Below, piece after piece: positions 1-6,410 of a stretch of 8,853 nucleotides of DNA. The notes under the pieces were generated by a model. It did not search any database. It had not been told where the DNA came from and was given only the letters and a program-made list of their open reading frames with translations. How positions within the stretch are numbered: position 1 is the stretch's first letter; each line of letters begins with the position of its first letter. Origin of the DNA: Neisseriaceae bacterium (GTDB lineage Bacteria > Pseudomonadota > Gammaproteobacteria > Burkholderiales > UBA11063); NCBI GenBank assembly GCA_947470205.1, contig CANISK010000049.1, positions 1 through 8,853 of the forward strand. The letters run 5' to 3'. The position numbers and the translations under genes were made by a program.

Positions 1-118
1 ATTACGTGGATTATCCAAAATGATTACAAAAATCACTGTAGATGAGGCTATTGAGGAATTTCATATTACTCCAGAACAGATTCAAGAAATAATGTTGTTA
101 GCGATGAGGGGATTTTAA
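1..118 (+). CDS. 3' end of an unidentified protein (partial)
   Basis: An open frame enters from the left edge (first full codon at position 2) and ends at TAA 116-118, giving 38 C-terminal residues. The tail is acidic and helical in character (TVDEAIEEFHITPEQIQEIM, then a short LLAMRGF end). It vaguely resembles the helix-hairpin-helix end of NusA-like proteins, but this is too weak for a name. It could start at ATG 20, but with no visible ribosome site a continuing upstream gene is more likely. Its stop codon shares two bases with the stop of the convergent carotenoid oxygenase gene (115-117), within TTTTAAAA, so there is no spacer or terminator between them. The function is not recognised. 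Confidence 0.5.
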   Translation, partial: LRGLSKMITKITVDEAIEEFHITPEQIQEIMLLAMRGF

Positions 119-1539
119 AATGTCAAATAAAAGTTTGTGTAGTTCTCAGCATGAAATGTAAATGGCACGCGATGAGGGATTTTTACTATCCCCAAAGGCT
201 CTTTGTCAACATGATTTGCATCCAAAATTACCAAGTCACTAGTGTCGGTTAGTTTATTATACGCAAATACTAATAAAAATCCATCACCTTCAGGACTGGT
301 GGCATTTCTTGGTACAAAAAGTGGTTCTACACATAAGGTATCCTTACCAAAATTGTGCACCTGTTTTGTATGATTGCGTATATCATAATGAGTAATTGCA
401 TCAAATTCATGACCATACCATTTTGAGTGTAAAGTTGATGCAACATAAACATGATTATATTTATCACCGGTATATCGTTCATCAATCTTAGGGAACTCAC
501 AAGACACGTTATCAATTTTATTTTTTGATACGATTATCTTTTTTTTCACATCAAATACCCAACGTGTGAGATACATGGGAAACGTCTCTTCATTATCTGG
601 GGTAAACCCATCAGCATTATCAGGTATATCATTTGAGTAACATGCATCCAAAATCACTAAATCACCCTCTTGATATGCACTTACAATGTGCACAGCCAGC
701 CCAGGTTCATCTTGATGAATCCAAATACAATCCTCACTCTTACCAAAACGTGGCATAATACCAAAATAACAACCAAGTGTATGCTCCCATTTATAAATAT
801 TCTCACTATTAAAAAGTCTGGCAATGTTACATGTGAGTGGAAATATTGGGAAAATTATATAGTCCTTAGTAATTGCAAAATCATGCAACATGCTTTTATA
901 AGGCACAGAAATATTTTCTTTATGGATTATCTTCCCGTCACCATTTGCAATAAAATACTTAATCATATTACTGGTAATAACATCCCGTGATAAATAACTA
1001 TACATAATTAATTGATTAGTAACAGGGCAAATTCTTGGGTGAGCGGTCATGCCTGGCAAGTCATCAGTAAAAGTAAATTTATTTAATGTATTTAATTCAT
1101 TGTCTATTTGATAGATATCATTACCTTCATTCACCGCCAATAACTTATTCGCATGGTTGATGACATTTATATTTACTGTATCTGGAAATAACCCTTCTTG
1201 AATTTGTTTTAATTTATCGACTCTATCTAGAAATCCAGCATATATGGCATGACCCACTTTTTGTTCTTTCAAGAATTTCTGTGTACGAATATAGCGATTA
1301 GTATAATTTGCTTTGCCATTGTTAAATGTAATTTTGTGCACCATACCATCACCCTCAAATAAATGATAATTTGATGAATAAATGAACTGGGGATTGGCAC
1401 CAATTTTATATAACATTCCGTTTAGTTCATGAGGTATGTTACCAATTACTTCTAAGTTTTCAATATCACATTCAAAATGAATGGGCTCAAATATACCTTG
1501 AAGGTATTTGTTGTTATTTATTAAATTATCTTGTTTCAT
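115..1539 (-). CDS. Carotenoid cleavage oxygenase family protein
   Basis: This 474-residue protein belongs to the carotenoid oxygenase / RPE65 / lignostilbene dioxygenase family. These are seven-bladed beta-propeller, non-heme Fe(II) enzymes that split a C=C bond of carotenoids, apocarotenoids or stilbenes with O2. All four iron-ligand histidines appear in family context: H167 (MTAHPRICP), H219 (MLHDFAIT), H284 (AVHIVSAY) and H463 (PFTFHAEN). The second-shell glutamates also fit: E138, E349 (CEFPKIDERYTG) and E406 (EPLFVPRN). The N-terminal NGMLYKIGANPQF block is typical and the length is normal. No signal peptide is seen, so a cytoplasmic or membrane-associated enzyme is expected. The ATG is preceded by AAAGGG nine bases upstream. 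It starts 2 bp after the 171-aa gene and is probably co-transcribed with it. No carotenoid synthesis gene lies in the window, so the substrate cannot be inferred. Confidence 0.93.
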   Translation of the reverse strand: MKQDNLINNNKYLQGIFEPIHFECDIENLEVIGNIPHELNGMLYKIGANPQFIYSSNYHLFEGDGMVHKITFNNGKANYTNRYIRTQKFLKEQKVGHAIYAGFLDRVDKLKQIQEGLFPDTVNINVINHANKLLAVNEGNDIYQIDNELNTLNKFTFTDDLPGMTAHPRICPVTNQLIMYSYLSRDVITSNMIKYFIANGDGKIIHKENISVPYKSMLHDFAITKDYIIFPIFPLTCNIARLFNSENIYKWEHTLGCYFGIMPRFGKSEDCIWIHQDEPGLAVHIVSAYQEGDLVILDACYSNDIPDNADGFTPDNEETFPMYLTRWVFDVKKKIIVSKNKIDNVSCEFPKIDERYTGDKYNHVYVASTLHSKWYGHEFDAITHYDIRNHTKQVHNFGKDTLCVEPLFVPRNATSPEGDGFLLVFAYNKLTDTSDLVILDANHVDKEPLGIVKIPHRVPFTFHAENYTNFYLTF

Positions 1540-1541
1540 GT

Positions 1542-2057
1542 TTATTTGCCCTTTCGTATATTGTTATATATATTATTTAATTTTTGCCATGCCATATAAT
1601 CACCTGGTTCAACCCAGTTATGATTAATAAGCACCCAATTATTGTCTGTAATATCAAACTCTAAATATTCTATAAAGTGTATACCACAAACTACGAAATG
1701 TTTTTTATATGGTAATAAAAAATGATCTGGGTGATTAATTAGATATGTTTTTGCTTCTTTGTAATTTGCAAACCATTGATTAAGAAAACTACTTGTCATA
1801 TTAAACATGGTTTTACTTGTTTGTTCAAAATACGCTTTTATGTTCTCCCAAGATACAAACCCATATCTACTAGCAATTATCTGCAATGAATGTTTTAATT
1901 GCACTTTTTTGCAAATTGCGTCATTATCTAGATTGTTAAATATTAATAACTGCTTTAACTCTTTATAATAAGAACTATCATGATTATACCTTAGTTCTTT
2001 TAAGAGAATTGATGCTTGGATTTTGCATTCAGATAAAGAAAATGATCGATTAGACAT
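1542..2057 (-). CDS. Conserved protein of unknown function, upstream of carotenoid oxygenase
   Basis: This is a 171-residue soluble protein with no signal peptide or membrane segment. Residues 1-80 are helical and include H56-SLQIIASRYGFVSWENIKAY. That motif (...iA...GF.SW..lk...) recurs at the N-terminus of various bacterial ankyrin-repeat and glyoxalase-like proteins. Residues 88-165 form a second block rich in aromatics (FLNQWFANYKEAKTYL, LLPYKKHFVV, then a D-x-x-W / NWVEPGDYMAW segment). I recall it as a conserved domain of undefined role. The start is well supported: AGGAGA at 2066-2071 lies 8 bases before ATG. It is the first gene of the pair and the oxygenase follows after 2 bp, suggesting a shared pathway or regulation, which is inference. 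No strong promoter is visible upstream; a weak candidate would use the TTGACA mirrored in the 2207-2247 palindrome. Confidence 0.75.
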   Translation of the reverse strand: MSNRSFSLSECKIQASILLKELRYNHDSSYYKELKQLLIFNNLDNDAICKKVQLKHSLQIIASRYGFVSWENIKAYFEQTSKTMFNMTSSFLNQWFANYKEAKTYLINHPDHFLLPYKKHFVVCGIHFIEYLEFDITDNNWVLINHNWVEPGDYMAWQKLNNIYNNIRKGK

Positions 2058-2206
2058 TTATTTAATCTCCTATATAATTATTTACTATTTAAACCCACGA
2101 TTAGTAAAATATAAAAGTTAAATAAATTTATTGAATTTTAAATAACAATAAGGGTGAGATCCTCTTTTGTGGGTAATGGCATCCCTTTATAACCAATTAA
2201 ATTGTA

Positions 2207-2247
2207 GCATATGTCAAAATAAATTGCAAATTTATTTTGACATATGC
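2207..2247. promoter_or_regulatory. Perfect 41-bp palindrome, candidate operator of the toxin-antitoxin cassette
   Basis: The left arm GCATATGTCAAAATAAATT (2207-2225) and its exact complement (2229-2247) flank three bases, GCA. The right arm contains the -35 hexamer of the toxin-antitoxin promoter, and the left arm carries the same TTGACA on the opposite strand. Antitoxins with ribbon-helix-helix domains usually repress their own operon by binding palindromic or repeated sites over the promoter, so this is the natural operator. It lies about 150 bp upstream of the divergent 171-aa gene, so it could affect both directions. A terminator role is unlikely because neither neighbour is transcribed into it. 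Confidence 0.65.
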
Positions 2248-2265
2248 ATTTATTTGTCGTATAAT
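2237..2265 (+). promoter_or_regulatory. Consensus sigma-70 promoter for the toxin-antitoxin operon
   Basis: TTGACA at 2237-2242 and TATAAT at 2260-2265 are separated by exactly 17 bp, matching the sigma-70 consensus at all twelve positions. Transcription should start near 2272, leaving a leader of about 46 bases before the toxin ATG at 2318. So strong a promoter on a toxin-antitoxin operon implies tight repression, consistent with the overlapping palindrome. Confidence 0.8.
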
Positions 2266-2317
2266 ACATTCTATTAGCATCATAATAAGATTATATTTTT
2301 TAAAATGACAGAGTAAA

Positions 2318-2578
2318 ATGGTTATTCGTTGGAATGAAGATAAGAATAAACTTTTAAAAAAAGAACGTGGGATTGGTTTTGAAACAATTTTATCCATGAT
2401 CGAAGAGGGAAAAATTGTTGATATTCTTATGCATCCCACAAAACAACATCAAAAATATTTCTTTTTTCTAATTAAAGATTATATTTATTGTGTGCCGTTT
2501 GTGGAGCGTGAGGACGAAATATTTCTAAAAACTATTTTCCCCTCACGTAAATATACAAAACAATTTAAATATAAGTGA
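2318..2578 (+). CDS. BrnT-like (DUF497-like) toxin of a type II toxin-antitoxin system
   Basis: This 86-residue basic protein has the pattern of small toxins annotated as BrnT-like: N-terminal IRWNEDKNKLLKKERGIGFE, a DILMHP segment, a beta-strand run (YFFFLIKDYIYCVPFVE) and a conserved C-terminal EIFLKTIFPSRKYTKQF block. BrnT toxins have a RelE-like fold and cleave RNA, and the invariant-looking R77/K78 near the end fits a catalytic or RNA-contact role. The sequence is far from classical BrnT, lacking the RY..IG and SARRA motifs, so it may be a separate subfamily. The gene lies 9 bp upstream of a ribbon-helix-helix antitoxin gene, in the toxin-first order known for brnTA. The ribosome site is weak (GAG only 4 bases from ATG), which may keep toxin synthesis low. 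The upstream ATG at 2305 is out of frame. Confidence 0.78.
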   Translation: MVIRWNEDKNKLLKKERGIGFETILSMIEEGKIVDILMHPTKQHQKYFFFLIKDYIYCVPFVEREDEIFLKTIFPSRKYTKQFKYK

Positions 2579-2587
2579 TTAATTATT

Positions 2588-2893
2588 ATGAAAAACAAAC
2601 CCAATATTAGCAATAATTTTGAAATTAATGATTCTGTTATTTTAGATAGCGAGGAAATGCAATTACTACAAGCAATGAAAGAAAGTAATTCTATTGTTAC
2701 CGATAGTCTCATCAAGAAGTATCAACAAATTGCACTTACACAAAAGAAACGCACCAAGCAATTAAGTATGCGTCTAACGGACGAAGATTATCTACTTGCA
2801 AAAACAAAAAGCATTGAAGAAGGCATTCCTTATCAAGTTCTCTTATCAAGTGTAATACACAAGTGGTTACATGGCAAATACAAAGAGATTTGA
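2588..2893 (+). CDS. Ribbon-helix-helix (CopG/BrnA-like) antitoxin
   Basis: This 101-residue protein has two parts. Residues 1-50 are a polar, probably flexible region with a short helix (SEEMQLLQAMKES), expected to bind and mask the toxin. Residues 56-96 are a ribbon-helix-helix DNA-binding domain: beta-strand KQLSMRL, helix TDEDYLLAKTKSIEEG, then IPYQVLLSSVIHKWLHG. The GIPYQ.L.SS..HK pattern is characteristic of CopG-type antitoxins paired with this toxin family. It should dimerise, neutralise the toxin, and repress the operon through the 2207-2247 palindrome. The operator assignment is inference. The ATG follows the toxin stop by 9 bp with only a weak AGTGA-type ribosome site, suggesting translational coupling. 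The gene ends 52 bp before the convergent nadD stop. Confidence 0.82.
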   Translation: MKNKPNISNNFEINDSVILDSEEMQLLQAMKESNSIVTDSLIKKYQQIALTQKKRTKQLSMRLTDEDYLLAKTKSIEEGIPYQVLLSSVIHKWLHGKYKEI

Positions 2894-2945
2894 TTTTTAT
2901 CGGTAACTACGATTATATATTTATTCTTCAAAGAATTCTAATTTA

Positions 2946-3587
2946 TTATATAAGAGATTTGGTGTATAAATTATTCATTACAATATATTTGTATACGTTA
3001 CCATCCAGATATTTACGATATGAGTCATCATGAACAATATTATGACGAATATTAGTTGACGATACATCCTGTGGGGTAAAATTTATTTTATATATGTTAC
3101 CATGTGGCTTATTTTTAAGCATTTTAATATCATCGGTATGTTTATCTTGACAAAATGTCTTCAATTCACGTGATAGCATATCATCGACATATCCATGACG
3201 CATCACCACCACCAAATGACAAAAAGATAAAATATCTCGCCAATTATCCCAATTGTCAAATGTGACAAATGAATCATAGCCAATAATGAAGAGTATTGGT
3301 GTAGTGGGTTGTACACTTCTTCTGATGATATTTATTGTTTTATAGGTGTATGAATATTCATCACTATCAAGCTCTACGGTGTTCACTTTTAAATAAGGAT
3401 AGCTTTGAATAGCAAGATTTATCATGTCAAGGCGTTGGTGTGGCGTGGTGACTGGGCTTGTTTTATAAGGAGGTATGCCAATTGGCAATAAGGTGATATC
3501 TTGATTGAATGTGTTATATAATTTGGTGGCAATTTCCAGATGCCCATTATGAATTGGGTCAAATGTACCACCAAAAATAATTAACAC
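2946..3587 (-). CDS. nadD: Nicotinate-nucleotide adenylyltransferase
   Basis: This enzyme transfers AMP from ATP to nicotinate mononucleotide to make deamido-NAD, a late step of NAD synthesis in the cytoplasm. The nucleotidyltransferase signature FGGTFDPIHNGH (residues 5-16) and the C-terminal VSSTNIR (175-181) are both intact, as are FIIGYDSF and the nearby DNW segment. I chose GTG 3585-3587 as start (213 aa). It lies 2 bases after the purF stop, has GTGGA seven bases upstream, and gives the usual short lead MLIIFGGTFD. A longer in-frame GTG at 3597-3599 (217 aa) would overlap purF, but a Shine-Dalgarno-like GGA abuts it too closely. The gene is the last of the folC-purF operon and probably translationally coupled to purF. 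nadD is more often found near rsfS/holA, so this place is unusual. Confidence 0.92.
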   Translation of the reverse strand: MLIIFGGTFDPIHNGHLEIATKLYNTFNQDITLLPIGIPPYKTSPVTTPHQRLDMINLAIQSYPYLKVNTVELDSDEYSYTYKTINIIRRSVQPTTPILFIIGYDSFVTFDNWDNWRDILSFCHLVVVMRHGYVDDMLSRELKTFCQDKHTDDIKMLKNKPHGNIYKINFTPQDVSSTNIRHNIVHDDSYRKYLDGNVYKYIVMNNLYTKSLI

Positions 3588-3589
3588 TA

Positions 3590-5044
3590 TTAGTTCCACT
3601 CCACTGAAAATATCCCATCGAGATATTTCTCATCAATATCTCCAGTGACATATTTACCATCAAAACATGATGCATCAAATGATGTGATATCTGGATTGAT
3701 ATCAGTAATCGATTGTTTTAAATCTTCTAGGGTCTGAAAAATCACTTTATCAGCACCAATAATGCTACAAATTTCATCATTGGTTCTTTTGTATGCGATA
3801 AGTTCATTATGAGTAGGCATATCAATACCATATACATTGGGGAATTTAACTTCTGGTGCTGCAGATGCAATATACACTTTCTTAGCCCCACAGTCTCGGA
3901 CGATACTGATAATCTCTTTTGATGTAGTTCCCCGCACGATAGAATCATCCACCAACAACACATTTTTATCTTTAAAATCAATCGCCACTGGGTTTAGTTT
4001 GTTTCTAACTGCAATTTGTCTTTCCACTGGATTGGTAAGCATAAATGTCCTACCGGTGAAATGATTTTTTACAAAACTTTCTCGATATGGCTTTTGTAAT
4101 GCATCAGATACTTCAATTGCGATTGTCCGAGATGTATCAGGCACTGGAACTACAATATCAATATCTAGATTGAGTAATTTAATTTGTTGTGCCAAATATT
4201 TACCCATATTTCGTCTTGCAAGTTGAACGGTAACATTTTCAATGATAGAATCTGGTCGGGCTAGATAAACATATTCAAAAATACAAATATATAATTTGGG
4301 ATTTGGATGACAGATTTTTGTCTCTAACACGCCATCTTTGGTGATAATTAGCGCCTCACCGGGTAACACATCTCTAATGACCTTAAAACCGTTAATTTCA
4401 ATTGCAGAGCTTTCGGAACTGATAATATATGTAACACTCCCATCACTCTCGGTTTTTTGTCCATAAATAAGTGGCCTAATTCCAAAAGGGTCACGAAATG
4501 CAATCAAACCATAGTCAGCAATTAAGCCCACAACAGCGTAAGCCCCAGATATTCTGTGGTTTAGAGATGCAATAGCATTAAATATTTTTTCATTATTGAG
4601 TTTTTGGTGAGTAGTTTGTTGCTCTAGTTCAAATGCAAATACATTGGTGAGGATTTCTGAGTCTGATTTTGTGCGCACATGTCGATGATTTTTTCTTAAA
4701 ACATCTTCTCTGAGGCTTTCTGCGTTAGTAAGGTTGCCATTATGGGCAATCATAATGCCAAATGGAGAGTTTACATAAAATGGTTGCGCCTGTTCTGGGT
4801 CATTTGCAGAGCCGGTCGTTGGATATCTCACATGCCCAATACCCATGCTACCTTGCAGATAGGTCATATCATATGCAGATATAACCTCCTTTACAAGCCC
4901 CAAGTCTTTTTTAAGATGCATGAAATTGTTATTCATGGTGGCAACGCCAGCGGCTTGCTGACCGCGATGTTGTAAGCTTCTTAATGCACTGGTAAGTGTG
5001 TATTTTATCTCATATTGTGAGCTAATTCCGATAATTCCGCACAT
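3590..5044 (-). CDS. purF: Amidophosphoribosyltransferase
   Basis: This enzyme catalyses the first committed step of purine synthesis, PRPP plus glutamine to phosphoribosylamine. The N-terminal class II glutaminase begins MCGIIGI, so Cys2 becomes the nucleophile after Met removal. Family residues follow: HVRYPTTG (R73), AHNGN (N102, G103) and KSDSE (D128). The C-terminal phosphoribosyltransferase domain has the PRPP loop NVLLVDDSIVRGTT (361-374), ERQIAVRNKLNP, and GIDMPTHNELIA followed by IIGADKVIFQ. It matches the E. coli-type enzyme, with no Fe-S cysteine cluster apparent. At 484 aa it is about 20 residues shorter than E. coli PurF, lost at the extreme C-terminus after the conserved YVTGDIDEKYLDG. 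It starts 3 bp after cvpA, an ancient gene pair, and is followed at once by nadD. No PurR-type operator was seen. Confidence 0.97.
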   Translation of the reverse strand: MCGIIGISSQYEIKYTLTSALRSLQHRGQQAAGVATMNNNFMHLKKDLGLVKEVISAYDMTYLQGSMGIGHVRYPTTGSANDPEQAQPFYVNSPFGIMIAHNGNLTNAESLREDVLRKNHRHVRTKSDSEILTNVFAFELEQQTTHQKLNNEKIFNAIASLNHRISGAYAVVGLIADYGLIAFRDPFGIRPLIYGQKTESDGSVTYIISSESSAIEINGFKVIRDVLPGEALIITKDGVLETKICHPNPKLYICIFEYVYLARPDSIIENVTVQLARRNMGKYLAQQIKLLNLDIDIVVPVPDTSRTIAIEVSDALQKPYRESFVKNHFTGRTFMLTNPVERQIAVRNKLNPVAIDFKDKNVLLVDDSIVRGTTSKEIISIVRDCGAKKVYIASAAPEVKFPNVYGIDMPTHNELIAYKRTNDEICSIIGADKVIFQTLEDLKQSITDINPDITSFDASCFDGKYVTGDIDEKYLDGIFSVEWN

Positions 5045-5047
5045 GTT

Positions 5048-5569
5048 TTATATTATACCTTTTAGAGAATTTGTTGTGGTGATTGTTTTTAATGTATCTG
5101 GTATTGCTGTGAGTATAACAAACAACGCAGGTTTTATTATAAGATAAGATCTGGCTTTTTCCCAATTGTGCATATCATCTATGTGAAATATCTCAACAAT
5201 AATGATTATTATACTACAAATAAACACACCACGCAATGCTCCAAATACAACCCCAATAAATACATCTAATCCATTTAATCCCAGATAAGTAAATGCTCTA
5301 GAGAATATTTTTTTGATTATTGTAAAAATAATTTTAATAAAAATGAAAAATATAAAATAAATAATTACACTACGAATGAGGGTATTGGTAATCTTAAGGG
5401 TAATAAATTTATCTACAAAATTGCCATATCTATGCATTAGCCACAACGCAACAAACCAAGCACAAAGAGATAGTATCTCTAGAAGTCCACCCCTAAAAAG
5501 AGATAATATTACAGATATAATGATAACACTACAGAAAATAAGATCATAATTATTGCTAATTATCTGCAT
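5048..5569 (-). CDS. cvpA: CvpA family inner-membrane protein
   Basis: This 173-residue integral membrane protein has four predicted hydrophobic helices at about residues 8-24, 28-46, 64-86 and 102-126. Family hallmarks are ILSLFRGGLLEILSL near the N-terminus and the glycine-rich GLDVFIGVVFGALRGVFI in the last helix. CvpA is known for colicin V production and envelope or bile-stress tolerance; its molecular activity is not settled. The ATG has AAAGG six bases upstream. The gene precedes purF by 3 bp, the widespread cvpA-purF arrangement. The spacer before it (5570-5685) holds no clear -35/-10 pair. It does contain a short inverted repeat, ATACT-CGA-AGTAT (5635-5647), that might be an operator, but that is weak. 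Confidence 0.93.
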   Translation of the reverse strand: MQIISNNYDLIFCSVIIISVILSLFRGGLLEILSLCAWFVALWLMHRYGNFVDKFITLKITNTLIRSVIIYFIFFIFIKIIFTIIKKIFSRAFTYLGLNGLDVFIGVVFGALRGVFICSIIIIIVEIFHIDDMHNWEKARSYLIIKPALFVILTAIPDTLKTITTTNSLKGII

Positions 5570-5685
5570 ATGATACCTTTAAATATATTTTGTTAGATGT
5601 AAAACAAAGCTGAAAAACCAAAGACAATGAATACATACTCGAAGTATTTTCAACAACGTTCTAGGTTTCAAAGATGATGATTATA

Positions 5686-6387
5686 TTAATGTAGATTATT
5701 TATCTGTGTATTAGCGTCCTCTTTATTGCTAAAAGGGCCAATTCTTAATCTATAAATAGTAATACCATCTGCGGTTTTTATTTGTTGGATAAAAGTTTTT
5801 ATATTTTGTTTTGATAATTCTTCTTGCGGTTTTATTAAATAATTTTGATTGGTTGATGCAAGTAGTTGTACATAATAGCGCAATGGATATTCAGTCATGC
5901 CGTTTAGTATTTGCTGTGGTGTTAATTTATTTGGAGATTTTTCAATCACAAGTTTTGGGTGAAATTTTATAATATTATTAATTTGCTCGGTTGAATTATT
6001 GGATTGCACTTTTGTATCATTTGACGGCGAATTAACTATACGGTTAAGTGTTTTTTGTTTGTTTACTGCATTTAATTCCGTGGTATTTTGTATAACATTT
6101 CCAGATGCAACATTTTTTATAGGTTGAGCTGCCATATTGTTGGATATTTTTTGTATCACAACTTTGTTGTTTTCTATGGTTTGGATTTCTATCTTTTGTG
6201 GATCAATTGGAATTGGTTTGACTTTGGATGTTATGTGTAATAAAAAAAATAACGCCAATAACAATAACACAATACTTCCCATGAGCTTACGTCTGGATTT
6301 TTTTTGTGCAGATTCGGTGTCGCGTAATATACGACTATTATTGTAAAGATTAGATTTCTGAGTTCCAGTAATTCCATTACGTTGCAT
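5686..6387 (-). CDS. SPOR-domain (DedD-like) division protein, C-terminus apparently cut short
   Basis: This 233-residue single-pass membrane protein has a basic cytoplasmic N-terminus (1-36), one transmembrane helix (about 37-53, GSIVLLLLALFFLLHIT), and a long Asn/Gln/Lys-rich periplasmic linker. A SPOR domain follows from about residue 170 (YYVQLLASTN ... IYRLRIGPFSNKEDA). SPOR domains bind denuded peptidoglycan at the septum, and DedD in this operon position supports constriction. The domain stops early at NNLH, where a last beta-strand is expected. That strand, INIIIIFET, is readable just beyond in the +1 frame, ending at TAG 5661-5663, so a frameshift or sequencing error is suspected. 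The start is supported by AAGGA 11-12 bases upstream. It lies 23 bp after folC. A gene symbol is withheld because similarity outside the SPOR domain is low. Confidence 0.85.
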   Translation of the reverse strand: MQRNGITGTQKSNLYNNSRILRDTESAQKKSRRKLMGSIVLLLLALFFLLHITSKVKPIPIDPQKIEIQTIENNKVVIQKISNNMAAQPIKNVASGNVIQNTTELNAVNKQKTLNRIVNSPSNDTKVQSNNSTEQINNIIKFHPKLVIEKSPNKLTPQQILNGMTEYPLRYYVQLLASTNQNYLIKPQEELSKQNIKTFIQQIKTADGITIYRLRIGPFSNKEDANTQINNLH

Positions 6388-6410
6388 TATATTTTATTTC
6401 CTTAAAGTAT

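Noticed and set aside
670..990. A 106-codon plus-strand open frame
   Set aside because: It lies antisense within the carotenoid oxygenase gene, has no family features and no ribosome site, and is a by-product of coding on the other strand.
2150..2190. AAGGG ... CCCTT inverted pair upstream of the 171-aa gene
   Set aside because: Only five bases pair and the flanks do not extend the stem; no riboswitch pattern was found.
2485..2715. A 76-codon minus-strand open frame across the toxin-antitoxin junction
   Set aside because: It overlaps two well-supported plus-strand genes and has no recognisable motif.
2923..2936. Possible terminator between the antitoxin gene and nadD (ATTCTT-CA-AAGAAT)
   Set aside because: The usable stem is only about 5 A/T-rich base pairs with no G/C core and a poor U-run, too weak to call.
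3588..3599. Earlier GTG start for nadD overlapping purF
   Set aside because: No ribosome site at a workable distance, and the protein would have an unusually long lead before FGGTFDP.
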